DNA of 36,863 bases from Bacillus sp. 7884-1. Its GTDB lineage: Bacteria > Bacillota > Bacilli > Bacillales > Cytobacillaceae. Location of the stretch: the NCBI RefSeq assembly GCF_002272245.1, contig NZ_NPDD01000187.1, forward strand, positions 1 to 36,863, given 5' to 3'. Shown here in pieces: positions 7,724 to 16,145 of this stretch (the stretch's first letter is position 1; the number at the start of each line of letters is the position of its first letter). The notes beneath the pieces were generated by a model. It ran no database searches and was not told the DNA's origin. It saw only the letters and a program-made list of their open reading frames with translations. The position numbers and the translations under genes are program-made.

Positions 7724-9337
7724 ATGGATCGCCGTTTATTTTTAACCTATGTTGGAAGTAGTACTGCCGCATTAGTTGCCGCATCATCTGGGATTGGTGC
7801 ATTAACAGGAAACGCTATGACTGGAGACCATTTAATGAATGGTCAGCCGTCTGGAAAGGGCAAGTCACTTACATCACCGTTCAAACCAATTAGTCGTACC
7901 TGGGAAAATGATGTGGTACTCCCTAAGGGGTACAACTACTCCATTATCGCTTCTTATGGTGATAAGATTAACTCATTGGGTGAAAAATTTGGGGATGCTG
8001 CTGACCTTACAGTCTACTTTCCAATGGATAGCTTAAAAGGTGGAAACAATTCCGAAGAAGGCTTGATCTGGGTAAATCACGAATTCCCTGAACCGGAAAA
8101 CTATATGAAAATGTTAGGAATCAATGAATCTAATTTTAAAAAGGAGAATCTAGCAAACTATCCGGAGCTTCTTAAAATGGAAAAAGAAGCTGTCGGCGGT
8201 TCCGTCATCCACGTTAAAAAAGAAAACGGATGGAAGCTAGTAGTAGATGATACATATAATCGACGTGTCGATGGCAATACTCTAATTGAATTAACCGGTC
8301 CTGCACGCGGAAGCAAGTATGTAGGCGGCGCTACCACAGTAGTTGGTTCCTTAGGAAACTGCAGCGGCGGACGTACTTTATGGAATACCGTTCTATCTTG
8401 TGAAGAAAACACAGAATATGGCGATGATTATGGCTGGCCGAATTTTACCGATGAACATTACGGCTGGGTAGTCGAAGTTGATCCGTTTGATCCAAAAAGA
8501 ACTGTACGAAAGCATACTGCCCTTGGCCGCTTTGCACATGAAAATACAGCAATGGGCCTAACCAACGATGGCAGAGTGGTCGTTTATATGGGTGATGATA
8601 AAGGTGATGCATGCTTCTACAAATTCATTAGCAGCAAGAAGTTTAATCCTGTCAATCGTGAAGCCAATTTCGATATTTTAGAAAGCGGAACTTTATATGT
8701 GGCTAGTATGAAAGAGCAAAAGTGGATTGCTCTCGATCATGCAGCAAATTCTAAGCTTCAAGGACAGTTTGCTGATCAAGCTGATGTCTTAACGAATGCA
8801 CGTGCAGCAGGAAAAGCGGTTGGTGGTACGCTATTAGACCGTCCGGAAGACGTGGAAATTCACCCTCATGACGGATCTGTCTTCTTAGCCTTAACAAACA
8901 ATACAGGTCACGGCAATTTCCATGGACAAATTGTTCGATTTGTTCCTGCAAATGGCGACCATGCTAGTGAAGCCTTCACGTTTGAAGTATTTGTTTCCGG
9001 CGGACAGCAAAGCGGGATTACTTGCCCAGACAACCTTCACTTTGACAGCAAAGGGAACTTATGGGTTGTGGAAGATTTTGGTGCATCAGAAACGAATCAA
9101 TATGCTGCTTATAAAAACTGTGGTGTATTCATGATTCCAACGGATGGAAAACAATACGGGGAACCTTTCCAATTTGCCTCAGGTCCAAAAGGCAGTGAAC
9201 TAACAGGTCCATGGTTAACACCAGACGAAAAAACTTTATTCCTAGATGTGCAGCATCCTAGCACTTGGAATCTATACCCTAATCAAACATTTGGGCGTTC
9301 TTGTTTAATAGCGGTACAGGGTGGAAGCTTTAAGTAA
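7724..9337 (+). CDS. phoX: PhoX-family alkaline phosphatase, Tat-exported
   Basis: The 537-residue protein belongs to the PhoX family (DUF839), Ca2+/Fe3+-dependent phosphatases that release phosphate from organic esters outside the cell. It begins with a twin-arginine signal: DRRLFLTYVG followed by a hydrophobic stretch rich in Ala and Ser up to about residue 28. Family features include WVNHEFPEPENY, the GNCSGGRT and LSCEEN segments, GRFAHENTAMGLT, YMGDDKGDACFYKF, RPEDVEIHP and the CPDNLHFDSKGNLWVVED block. Cysteines in GNCSGG and LSCEEN are preserved. The ribosome binding site is AAAGGGGAGAATGATCGT. It is followed within 220 bases by a small protein gene, tatA and tatC. That mirrors the phoD-tatAd-tatCd operon of B. 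subtilis, with PhoX in place of PhoD. Confidence 0.93.
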   Translation: MDRRLFLTYVGSSTAALVAASSGIGALTGNAMTGDHLMNGQPSGKGKSLTSPFKPISRTWENDVVLPKGYNYSIIASYGDKINSLGEKFGDAADLTVYFPMDSLKGGNNSEEGLIWVNHEFPEPENYMKMLGINESNFKKENLANYPELLKMEKEAVGGSVIHVKKENGWKLVVDDTYNRRVDGNTLIELTGPARGSKYVGGATTVVGSLGNCSGGRTLWNTVLSCEENTEYGDDYGWPNFTDEHYGWVVEVDPFDPKRTVRKHTALGRFAHENTAMGLTNDGRVVVYMGDDKGDACFYKFISSKKFNPVNREANFDILESGTLYVASMKEQKWIALDHAANSKLQGQFADQADVLTNARAAGKAVGGTLLDRPEDVEIHPHDGSVFLALTNNTGHGNFHGQIVRFVPANGDHASEAFTFEVFVSGGQQSGITCPDNLHFDSKGNLWVVEDFGASETNQYAAYKNCGVFMIPTDGKQYGEPFQFASGPKGSELTGPWLTPDEKTLFLDVQHPSTWNLYPNQTFGRSCLIAVQGGSFK

Positions 9338-9364
9338 GAAAATGTGGAAGGAGCTTTTCTCATC

Positions 9365-9535
9365 ATGATCGTTTGTTCAAACCACGTAAGAGATGCCTTG
9401 AAGCATATGTTTATTCCTCACGTGAAGTTAATCGCAGAGGAAGAAAGCTTTCGTTGTCATCTTTGTAAAAATAAAGCCAAATATAAGCTTTTTAGTTTTG
9501 GGCATATACGAAAAAAGACAAAACAAGCTATCTAA
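9365..9535 (+). CDS. Small CxxH/CxxC protein (YyzF/BA_5709-like)
   Basis: A 56-residue protein with a CSNH motif near the N-terminus and a CHLC motif in the middle, the pattern of the CxxH/CxxC small protein family of Bacillaceae, likely a zinc-binding fold. A longer frame starts at 9344, but AAGGAG at 9350-9355 precedes the ATG at 9365. It lies 27 bases after phoX and 12 bases before tatA, so it is probably cotranscribed with the secretion operon. The C-terminus is basic (IRKKTKQAI). Its function is unknown; this position is unexpected, since I recall the B. subtilis homologue in another context. Confidence 0.7.
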   Translation: MIVCSNHVRDALKHMFIPHVKLIAEEESFRCHLCKNKAKYKLFSFGHIRKKTKQAI

Positions 9536-9547
9536 GGAGGTTATTCC

Positions 9548-9745
9548 ATGCTTCAAAACATAGGTATTCCGGGCTTAATTCTGGTTCTTGTCATCGCACT
9601 AATCATTTTCGGGCCATCAAAACTCCCAGAACTAGGTCGTGCTGTTGGCTCAACCCTAAAGGAATTTAAAAAATCTACGCGTGATTTGGTCTCGGATGAT
9701 TCCACCGATAAAGAACAGTCCAAAAAAGAGGAAAAAACGATTTAA
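9548..9745 (+). CDS. tatA: Twin-arginine translocase subunit TatA
   Basis: The 65-residue protein has the TatA layout: an N-terminal membrane helix (residues 5-20), the [10 protein letters not shown] hinge, an amphipathic helix with [13 protein letters not shown], and an acidic/basic flexible tail. It forms the variable-size pore component of the Tat pathway, which exports folded proteins such as the PhoX encoded upstream. The ribosome binding site is AAGGAGG at the ideal distance. A terminator-like hairpin follows before tatC. Confidence 0.95.
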   Translation: MLQNIGIPGLILVLVIALIIFGPSKLPELGRAVGSTLKEFKKSTRDLVSDDSTDKEQSKKEEKTI

Positions 9746-9760
9746 ATTTTATCTAAGGAA

Positions 9761-9795
9761 GATGCAGGCAGCAGGTTGTGCTTGCATCTTTTTTT
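9761..9795 (+). terminator. Terminator-like hairpin between tatA and tatC
   Basis: GATGCAGGCA (9761-9770) pairs with TGCTTGCATC (9779-9788), with one G-U pair and an 8-base loop. Seven T residues follow. The T-tract ends immediately before the AAGGAGGG ribosome binding site of tatC. Partial termination here would yield more TatA than TatC. Confidence 0.75.
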
Positions 9796-9809
9796 AAGGA
9801 GGGAAACCA

Positions 9810-10535
9810 TTGTCTAAACCACAGAATATGGATTTAATTGGTCATTTCGAAGAATTACGTAAACGGCTCATTATCACACTAGGCACCTTTATTGTTTTGC
9901 TCATTTTAGCCTTTGTTTATGTAGAGGATATTTATCAATGGCTAGTTCAGGATTTAGAGGTTAAATTGGCCATTTTAGGTCCTAGCGATATTTTATGGGT
10001 GTATTTATTGCTATCCTGCGTCATTGCCATTACAGGGACTATCCCTGTAGCCGCCTTTCAAATTTGGCTGTTTGTTCGTCCAGCATTAAAGGAAATGGAA
10101 CGGAAAGTCACACTTGCCTACATTCCAGCCTTATTCCTACTTTTTATCGTGGGAATTAGCTTCGGATACTTTGTAATCTTTCCGATTGTTTTTCAATTCC
10201 TTCTCTCCCTGTCGGAGGATATGTTTATGACCTTCTTTACCACAGAAAAATATTTTAAATTCCTGCTTCATATGACACTGCCATTTGGATTCTTGTTTGA
10301 ACTTCCCGTGGTGATTATGTTTCTGACAAGTCTTGGTGTATTGAACCCATACCGATTGCAAAAGATCAGAAAATACTCCTATTTTGTACTCATCGTTACC
10401 GCAGTATTAATCACTCCCCCGGACTTACTATCAGATATTTTAGTAATCATTCCACTCATCTTTTTATACGAGTGCAGTGTTTTATTATCAAAGGTAGTTT
10501 ACCGGCGAAAACAAAGATTCGAACTAGCATCATGA
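9810..10535 (+). CDS. tatC: Twin-arginine translocase subunit TatC
   Basis: The 241-residue protein has the expected six membrane helices and the family's N-terminal GHFEELRKRL motif (residues 11-20), the signal-peptide recognition part of the Tat receptor. The conserved FELP segment (LFELPVVIMF) and the TPPD motif (ITPPDLLSD) are present. Translation starts at TTG, 6 bases after AAGGAGGG; no ATG fits the ribosome binding site. It partners with TatA of the same operon to form a TatAC-type minimal translocase. A 7-bp inverted repeat (GAACTAG/CTAGTTC, 10521-10545) spans the stop codon and may be a weak terminator. Confidence 0.95.
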   Translation: MSKPQNMDLIGHFEELRKRLIITLGTFIVLLILAFVYVEDIYQWLVQDLEVKLAILGPSDILWVYLLLSCVIAITGTIPVAAFQIWLFVRPALKEMERKVTLAYIPALFLLFIVGISFGYFVIFPIVFQFLLSLSEDMFMTFFTTEKYFKFLLHMTLPFGFLFELPVVIMFLTSLGVLNPYRLQKIRKYSYFVLIVTAVLITPPDLLSDILVIIPLIFLYECSVLLSKVVYRRKQRFELAS

Positions 10536-10611
10536 GTTCTAGTTCTTATTCTCTAGTATTCATAATAGAATGGTTATGACTTCTATTTGAATGGTTAAAG
10601 GGGATGTTTTT

Positions 10612-11400
10612 GTGAAGATTCAACGACTTGGACATGCTATGTACGTTTTAAAGAGTAATGAAGGGAAAAAATATTTAATCGATCCTTTTTTTGATTTGAA
10701 TCCTGGTTTTCCTGAGGAATTAAACACTGCCAACTTTTATCAATCTATTGACTGTGTCTTTTTAACCCATGGACATTTTGATCATACGAGCGGATTATCT
10801 AAAATAGTAGAACACAAGCCGGAGATTATGATTGTCGCTCAATATGAACTTGCATTAATTCTTCTGCAACAAGGGATTAAAAATGTCCTTCCTATTAATT
10901 TTGGTGGTTCGGTATCGTTTGATGATGTAACCGTAACGATGGTTCAGGCAAGACACTCCTCCTCGTACGGGGAAACAACAAGGACTCCTGTATATGCCGG
11001 GGAGTCAGCGGGTTATGTGTTTGACTTTAAAAACGACTATACTCTCTATCATTCAGGTGACACCGCCTTAATGGCAGATATGAAGCTGATTCAAGATGTT
11101 TATCAGCCTGAAATTGCCATTCTCTCTTCATCCGGTCATTTCACAATGGGTCCGAAAGAAGCAGCATATGCTGTCAGGAATCTATTAAATGTAGAATATG
11201 TAATCCCAAGCCACACCTTCCCAACAAACGAAACAGCAGCCTCGCCTGAATCATTAGCACAATTATTGGCAGCTTTCCCAGCAGTGGAATTTATGATCGA
11301 TAAAGACAACGAGTTAAAAGAACTGCTAAAAGACTTTAAAAAAACGGACGTCATTCCCTTAGCATATGGAGAAGAAAGAGAGTTTCAATTAAAAAACTAA
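10612..11400 (+). CDS. MBL-fold metal-dependent hydrolase (UPF0173, YtkL-like)
   Basis: This is a metallo-beta-lactamase fold protein of about 262 residues. It has the metal-binding HGHFDH signature (near residue 50), a further His in RHSSSYGE, Asp in HSGDTALM and His in PSHTFPTNE. It resembles the UPF0173 group (YtkL in B. subtilis), whose substrate is unknown. The frame is open from an ATG at 10591, but AAAGGGGA directly precedes a GTG at 10612, which I take as the start. It is followed by a bidirectional terminator and stands apart from the tat operon. Confidence 0.85.
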   Translation: MKIQRLGHAMYVLKSNEGKKYLIDPFFDLNPGFPEELNTANFYQSIDCVFLTHGHFDHTSGLSKIVEHKPEIMIVAQYELALILLQQGIKNVLPINFGGSVSFDDVTVTMVQARHSSSYGETTRTPVYAGESAGYVFDFKNDYTLYHSGDTALMADMKLIQDVYQPEIAILSSSGHFTMGPKEAAYAVRNLLNVEYVIPSHTFPTNETAASPESLAQLLAAFPAVEFMIDKDNELKELLKDFKKTDVIPLAYGEEREFQLKN

Positions 11401-11418
11401 AAAAGGTAGTAAAACATT

Positions 11419-11448
11419 AAAGGGATACTGCCGAGGCAGTATCCCTTT
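11419..11448. terminator. Bidirectional intrinsic terminator
   Basis: AAAGGGATACTGCC and GGCAGTATCCCTTT form a perfect 14-bp inverted repeat with almost no loop, and a T-rich end follows on the plus side. It ends the hydrolase gene and may also stop transcription coming from the minus-strand amidohydrolase operon. Confidence 0.85.
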
Positions 11449-11461
11449 TCATTATAAATCA

Positions 11462-11506
11462 CTGTCCGCCTGAGGTGGACAGTGTCCACGAGCGGTGACA
11501 GGCACC
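11462..11506. repeat. Dispersed intergenic repeat, copy B (GGTGACAGGCACC family)
   Basis: A hairpin made of CTGTCCGCC and GGTGGACAG (3-base loop) is followed by TGTCCACGAGCGGTGACAGG and CACC. Its second half matches copy A (3711-3734) at 22 of 24 bases. It lies just downstream of the amidohydrolase stop codon and after the terminator at 11419-11448. Confidence 0.65.
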
Positions 11507-11516
11507 ATTATTTCAA

Positions 11517-12692
11517 TTATTCATTTAAATATGCCCATGCATATTGTGCGTAGAGTTCGGCGCCTGTGGCGAGGGCGTCTTCGTCGATGTTGAATTTGCC
11601 GTGGTGGTGAGCCCATTCTGTGTCTTTATCGGAATTTCCGCTTCCGACTAGCGCGAAGCTGCCTGGGGCATGGTCGAGGTATTCACTGAAGTCTTCCCCG
11701 CCCATGGTTGGTTTTTCGTTATAAACCACATCATCGCCAAACGCCCCTGCAGCTACTTTTTGAACCAGGTTTGCACTGTATTCATCGTTAATTACCGCTT
11801 TGGTTCCACGAATATATTCTACCTTTGCGGTTGCACCGTAAATCGCAGCAACCTGATCAGCGTAATGCTGGAGCTGCGCTTCAATATGGTCTCTCGTTTC
11901 AGGGTTGAAACAGCGGACTGTTCCTTCAATTACTGCATTTTCTGCGATTACATTGAACCTTGTACCGACGACCATCTTTCCAATCGTCAGAACGGCAGGA
12001 TGTTGGGCATCAACGGTTCTAGAAACAACAGTTTGTACATTCATGACGAAGGATGAGGCTACGATAGCAGCATCAATACATGCATGCGGCATGGCACCAT
12101 GCCCGCCTCGGCCCTTGAACGTAACTTTGAATAAATCTGCTGAAGCAAAGGATGGTCCAGGGGTACACGCTACTTTGTGCGTTGGCATTTGAGACCAAAT
12201 GTGAATACCAAAAACGTTATCCACGCCTTCCATTGCTCCTTGTTTCACCAACGCTTTTGCTCCCTCTGCTACTTCTTCTGCCGGCTGGAACAAAAGTCGT
12301 ACATTACCCGGCAATTCTTCCTTTATTTCATTTAGCGCTTTCGCAGCAATTAATAACATGGCGGTGTGCGCATCATGACCGCATGCATGCATTTTTCCAT
12401 CCTCTTTGGAGGCATATTCCAAATCCCTATTCAGTTCCTCCACCTGCAATGCATCCATGTCACCTCTCAAGGCAACCGTTTTACCCGGTCTCCCCCCTTG
12501 AATTTCCGCAATTACACCAGTAGGTTTAGTTTTTCGATAAGTAATTCCTAATTGATCAAGGTACTCGCAGACAAATTGAGTGGTCTTGAATTCTTCCCAG
12601 GATACCTCAGGCTCACTATGAAGCCGCCGACGTAATTGTGTTAGTTCTTCACTATATGTTTGAATGGCTTCTTTTATTTTTGCATGAATCAT
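11517..12692 (-). CDS. M20 family amidohydrolase (N-acyl amino acid/hippurate hydrolase type)
   Basis: The 391-residue protein is a M20D-type metallohydrolase that cleaves N-acyl amino acids or related amides. Metal and catalytic motifs seen are HACGHDAH, LLFQPAEEVAEGAK, GIHIW and MGGEDFSEYL. The dimerisation domain follows GGHGAMPH. The open frame extends back to 12785, inside the preceding gene, but GGAGGCGG lies 8 bases before the ATG at 12692, which leaves only 2 bases between the two genes. It is the last gene of the permease-carbamoylase-amidohydrolase operon. The substrate is not known. Confidence 0.9.
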   Translation of the reverse strand: MIHAKIKEAIQTYSEELTQLRRRLHSEPEVSWEEFKTTQFVCEYLDQLGITYRKTKPTGVIAEIQGGRPGKTVALRGDMDALQVEELNRDLEYASKEDGKMHACGHDAHTAMLLIAAKALNEIKEELPGNVRLLFQPAEEVAEGAKALVKQGAMEGVDNVFGIHIWSQMPTHKVACTPGPSFASADLFKVTFKGRGGHGAMPHACIDAAIVASSFVMNVQTVVSRTVDAQHPAVLTIGKMVVGTRFNVIAENAVIEGTVRCFNPETRDHIEAQLQHYADQVAAIYGATAKVEYIRGTKAVINDEYSANLVQKVAAGAFGDDVVYNEKPTMGGEDFSEYLDHAPGSFALVGSGNSDKDTEWAHHHGKFNIDEDALATGAELYAQYAWAYLNE

Positions 12693-12694
12693 AA

Positions 12695-13948
12695 CTATTC
12701 CGCCTCCGTTAACTTTTTGGCTGCCTCGTAAAGTATCTGGACAGCATTTGCTATATGACGTGAATCGGACCATTCCTCCGGACAATGGCTTAACCCATTT
12801 TTACTCGGAATAAACAGCATGCCCACATTTGTAAAATCGGAAAAGACCATCGCGTCATGACCTGCACCGCTGTTAATAGAGCACTTAGGGATATCTAGTT
12901 CACTTGTTTTTTTCTTTAGTAGAGAGACAATATCCCTGTTCATTTCTTTTGGTTGAATATATAGAAGCTGCTCAACACTCACTTCAATTCCTCTACTACT
13001 ATATGAACCTGCTAATTCTTTCACTTTTTGTATTACATTCAAAACGTTTTCTTCCTTGCCTGAACGAATGTCCACTGTAAACACAGTTTTATCAGGAATG
13101 ACATTTGCTCCATTCGGAAAAACATCCAATCTTCCCGTTGTGACAACCGTGCCATTCCCCTCTGTATCCGCAAGGTGAGGGAATTGTGCAATCATTTGAG
13201 CAGCGGTGACCAATGCGTCCGACCTGCGATCCATTGGCGTTGTCCCGGCATGTCCGGCCTGACCCTTTACAGTTACTTCTAATTGAGTTAAGCCAACAAT
13301 AGCCTCTACCACCCCAATTGGAATACCCTTTTCTTCAAGGATCGGACCTTGTTCAATATGCAATTCCAGATAGGCCTTCATCGTCTTAGGGTCCCTCTTT
13401 TTAGGAAGGGAAGGATCGAGCCCGATTTTCCTCATCGCTTCCACTGCGTAAATACCATCTTTATCTTTTAAACTTTTAAAATCTTCCTCATCTAGTAAGC
13501 CCACAATTCCGCGAGATCCCATTAATCCTCCGCCAAATCGCGCACCCTCTTCTTCAACTAATGCAATCACTTCTAACGGATATTTTGGCTTTAACTGGTT
13601 CTCTGCAAAAAGTGCAGCTACCTCGAGACCTGCTACCACTCCCGCAGGACCATCATAGGAACCACCATTTGGGACAGAATCAAAGTGAGAACCGACTAGG
13701 ACGCTTGGCGCATCCTTTAATGTTCCTTCAAGCTTTCCAAAAATATTACCAAATCCATCTTCACGAACGGTCAGACCGTATTCCTTCATTTTCCCTTTTA
13801 TATACTGACGAGCCTTTAAATCTTCAGAACTATAAGTAAGCCGGGTGGTACCATGACCAGGTGTGGCAGTAAAGGTACTCAATGTGTCAATATGACTTTC
13901 CACTCGCGATTGCACGATTTCAAGATTTGTTTCTACTCTTGCATCCAT
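12695..13948 (-). CDS. Zn-dependent hydantoinase/carbamoylase family amidase (AllC/HyuC-like)
   Basis: The 417-residue M20 peptidase-family amidase resembles N-carbamoyl-L-amino acid hydrolases and allantoate amidohydrolases. Motifs are GSHFDSVPNGG and YDGPAGV (metal ligands), EEEGARFGGG (catalytic Glu pair), LHIEQGP, AGHAGTTPMDRR (dimer interface) and SGAGHDAM near the C-terminus. The ribosome binding site is TTGAGGT before the ATG. It lies between the permease and the M20 amidohydrolase, so the operon probably imports and deacylates or decarbamoylates an amino acid derivative. The exact substrate is open. Confidence 0.9.
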   Translation of the reverse strand: MDARVETNLEIVQSRVESHIDTLSTFTATPGHGTTRLTYSSEDLKARQYIKGKMKEYGLTVREDGFGNIFGKLEGTLKDAPSVLVGSHFDSVPNGGSYDGPAGVVAGLEVAALFAENQLKPKYPLEVIALVEEEGARFGGGLMGSRGIVGLLDEEDFKSLKDKDGIYAVEAMRKIGLDPSLPKKRDPKTMKAYLELHIEQGPILEEKGIPIGVVEAIVGLTQLEVTVKGQAGHAGTTPMDRRSDALVTAAQMIAQFPHLADTEGNGTVVTTGRLDVFPNGANVIPDKTVFTVDIRSGKEENVLNVIQKVKELAGSYSSRGIEVSVEQLLYIQPKEMNRDIVSLLKKKTSELDIPKCSINSGAGHDAMVFSDFTNVGMLFIPSKNGLSHCPEEWSDSRHIANAVQILYEAAKKLTEAE

Positions 13949-13965
13949 TTACCTCAAACCCTTTC

Positions 13966-15171
13966 TTACAAGAATCCTACAAAGATTCCTGCTAGTACAA
14001 CTGACACCATGGTTACCGTTATGAAGCCTCCAACTAGCATCGGAGGGAGCATATGGCTAGTCAGTATTTCTCTTTCCTTTTCATCTTCTGTTAAGGATTT
14101 AATTACTTCATTTGTGATAATGTAATCGGCTGGAAATCCATATAAAGCCGTTAGTGAAACAGCGAACGCCATTTCCTTGCTAACTTTTAGAAGTTTTCCT
14201 GCAATGAAGGAGAAAATATACATCCCGATTACCCCTAATACGATTGTGCCGACAAGTGGATAAATAATCTCAAGCATCATGCTTGGTGTCGCTTGTTTTA
14301 ATCCGTCAAAAATAAAGAGCATAAGCGCCATGATGGCAAATCCGAAACCATTTGCTTTTTGTAATACTTGCTTTTCCAAGAATCCAAAACTAGTTGCGAT
14401 TACCCCAAACAGTAAGCAGAGAACAAACGGGCTGACCGTAACAATTGGTGCTAATAGAGTTGAAGTTAAATAGGCAAGGTATGCTACCAATGATAGTCTT
14501 AAAAACTTAAAGAAATCCGTGTTATATTTTTTGGGCATATTTTTAAAGAGCTTTAACTCAGGCTTAATTTCTGCTGCCGTTGCCGCGACTTCCGCTGCAG
14601 CCTTACTCTGTGCTTCTCCTGCAAGTTGTCCACTGCGATATTGCTGCAGCAGTCTCTTTCCCTCTTTTTTCAAAACAATAGAAGTGATTGGGTAACCAGC
14701 AAATCCTTGCATGACATAAATAACGATGGCAAAAACAGATAAAGTAGCAAGACCTGCTTCCTTGGCCCCCTCTGACATAATCAATGCCGATACGACTCCA
14801 CCAACCAAAGGAGGAATGGCGACGACAATTGTCTCATAACCAAAAATGAATGTTCCAATTCCAAATAGAAGAGCAATAATTCCTAAAATTCCTGAAAGAG
14901 CGATAATAATGGTTTTCCATTGTTTTTTCAATTCTTGAAGTGATAATAAAGTTCCCATATTGGTAATTAATAAGTACATCATCATTGTTGCTACAACAGG
15001 TGGTACTCCTGCCAATGCGACGATATCTTGCGGGAAGAATGTCCAATATCCTAAAAGGAACAAAACAGCGCAAACGAATATTGAAGGTACCCATGCCTTT
15101 GTTCGTACTGCAACTAAATCTCCGATAAATAAAATGGCCATAAGAATGACTAAAGCTAACATCTGTGACAT
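13966..15171 (-). CDS. Multi-pass membrane transporter of the amidohydrolase operon
   Basis: The 401-residue protein has about ten hydrophobic helices and a central polar loop (residues 165-215, rich in Ala and Glu) that divides it in two halves. Gly-rich segments (VGGVVSALIMSEGAKEAGL in the first half) recall carboxylate symporters such as GltS, but I cannot place it in a family. It is the first gene of the operon, 17 bases before the carbamoylase gene, so it probably takes up the substrate of the two hydrolases. A sigma-A promoter and a cre site lie upstream. Confidence 0.75.
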   Translation of the reverse strand: MSQMLALVILMAILFIGDLVAVRTKAWVPSIFVCAVLFLLGYWTFFPQDIVALAGVPPVVATMMMYLLITNMGTLLSLQELKKQWKTIIIALSGILGIIALLFGIGTFIFGYETIVVAIPPLVGGVVSALIMSEGAKEAGLATLSVFAIVIYVMQGFAGYPITSIVLKKEGKRLLQQYRSGQLAGEAQSKAAAEVAATAAEIKPELKLFKNMPKKYNTDFFKFLRLSLVAYLAYLTSTLLAPIVTVSPFVLCLLFGVIATSFGFLEKQVLQKANGFGFAIMALMLFIFDGLKQATPSMMLEIIYPLVGTIVLGVIGMYIFSFIAGKLLKVSKEMAFAVSLTALYGFPADYIITNEVIKSLTEDEKEREILTSHMLPPMLVGGFITVTMVSVVLAGIFVGFL

Positions 15172-15240
15172 AAGAGTCCCTTCCTTCTTGGATGAATTTA
15201 CTAATATTTCGCAAAACGAAAGATTAAAGTTATTAATAGA

Positions 15241-15269
15241 ATAATAATATAATTATACTTTTCAGTCAA
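15241..15269 (-). promoter_or_regulatory. Sigma-A promoter of the permease-amidohydrolase operon
   Basis: On the minus strand TTGACT (15264-15269) is followed after 17 bases by TATTAT (15241-15246). A long AT-rich leader of about 60 bases runs to the ribosome binding site AAGGAAGGG. Confidence 0.65.
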
Positions 15270-15290
15270 TTTAAATAATTAGAAATATTC

Positions 15291-15305
15291 TTGCAAACGT
15301 TTTCC
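15291..15305. promoter_or_regulatory. Candidate cre site (CcpA binding)
   Basis: TTGCAAACGTTTTCC matches the cre consensus WTGNAANCGNWWNCA at 14 of 15 positions, on either strand. It is centred about 64 bases upstream of the expected transcription start of the permease operon. That position is compatible with CcpA activation as well as repression. Confidence 0.6.
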
Positions 15306-15385
15306 TTAGGTTTATCAGTAACAAAAATAATATTTTGCTATTTTAGAAAACAAAAAAGTTATTCTACAGTAGGCCAACAAAAATA

Positions 15386-15411
15386 CACCCCCAATTAGAT
15401 TATTGAGGGTG
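15386..15411 (-). terminator. Terminator of the histidine phosphatase gene
   Basis: On the minus strand CACCCTCAAT pairs with ATTGGGGGTG (one G-U pair) around a 6-base loop, followed by TATTTTTG. It lies 14 bases past the stop codon at 15425. Confidence 0.8.
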
Positions 15412-15424
15412 CGCTTTTAAAGTA

Positions 15425-16048
15425 TTAGTTAACGATTGGAACAAAAATTTTCTCGTGCTGATAATCTCCATCTACTTCATTTATTTTAAGAACAGAGGCA
15501 TTTTCTACCGGTTTAAAATTTTTCAAATCCTCAATTGGCCAATTCATCAGAAAGGTTAACAGCATATGAATAAAAGCTGCATGCGTTACAATAACAACAT
15601 TTTCATATCGCTGCTGCTGTTTCGCCCGTTCAACCACAGTGTTCATGAACATCGTTGCTCTTAAATACACATCTGCTAATGATTCCCCGTTCTGAAAGCG
15701 AAAGTAAAATTGACCTGCTGCTTTGAATTCTTTCTTCTTTTCAGGAGTGCGATCCGTAAAGTCATAAAGATTTCCCAGCTCCCACTCTCTTATTAACGGA
15801 TTCTCGTAAAAAGGAATACCCTCTGGCAACGAGGAATGAATCGCTTGAGCTGTTTGCATGGTACGTAAATAAGGAGAACTGTACAAAACAGTCTTTGGAG
15901 TGACAATTGTTTTGAAAAATTCAGCCGTTGCCTGCGCTTGTTTAAGCCCGAGCTCCGTTAAACTATGCTGTGAATCGTGAGTATGCGCCATCACTGTTTT
16001 ATCCACATTATGTTCTGCTTCACCATGACGGATGAGATAAATATTCAA
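15425..16048 (-). CDS. Histidine phosphatase family protein
   Basis: The 207-residue protein is a phosphoglycerate mutase-like phosphatase. It starts with LIRHGEAEHN, containing the catalytic histidine. It also has the SPYLRTMQTA segment with the conserved Arg, an acidic REWELGN region, and the second histidine in VIVTHAAFIHML. The phosphorylated substrate cannot be predicted. AGAAGGGG lies 17 bases upstream of the ATG; a TTG two codons earlier would give better spacing, so the start is uncertain by two residues. It is a stand-alone gene with its own terminator. Confidence 0.88.
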   Translation of the reverse strand: MNIYLIRHGEAEHNVDKTVMAHTHDSQHSLTELGLKQAQATAEFFKTIVTPKTVLYSSPYLRTMQTAQAIHSSLPEGIPFYENPLIREWELGNLYDFTDRTPEKKKEFKAAGQFYFRFQNGESLADVYLRATMFMNTVVERAKQQQRYENVVIVTHAAFIHMLLTFLMNWPIEDLKNFKPVENASVLKINEVDGDYQHEKIFVPIVN

Positions 16049-16145
16049 CCATTCCCAACCCCTTCTACTAGTCTATTACCTCTATTCTACTTCAGCTAAC
16101 TGCCCCATTACCTTGTAAACGTTCGACAACCTTCTACATTTACAT

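Noticed and set aside
11670-12551. Several plus-strand open frames of 61-128 codons
   Set aside because: They lie fully inside the M20 amidohydrolase gene on the opposite strand, lack ribosome binding sites and show no family resemblance.
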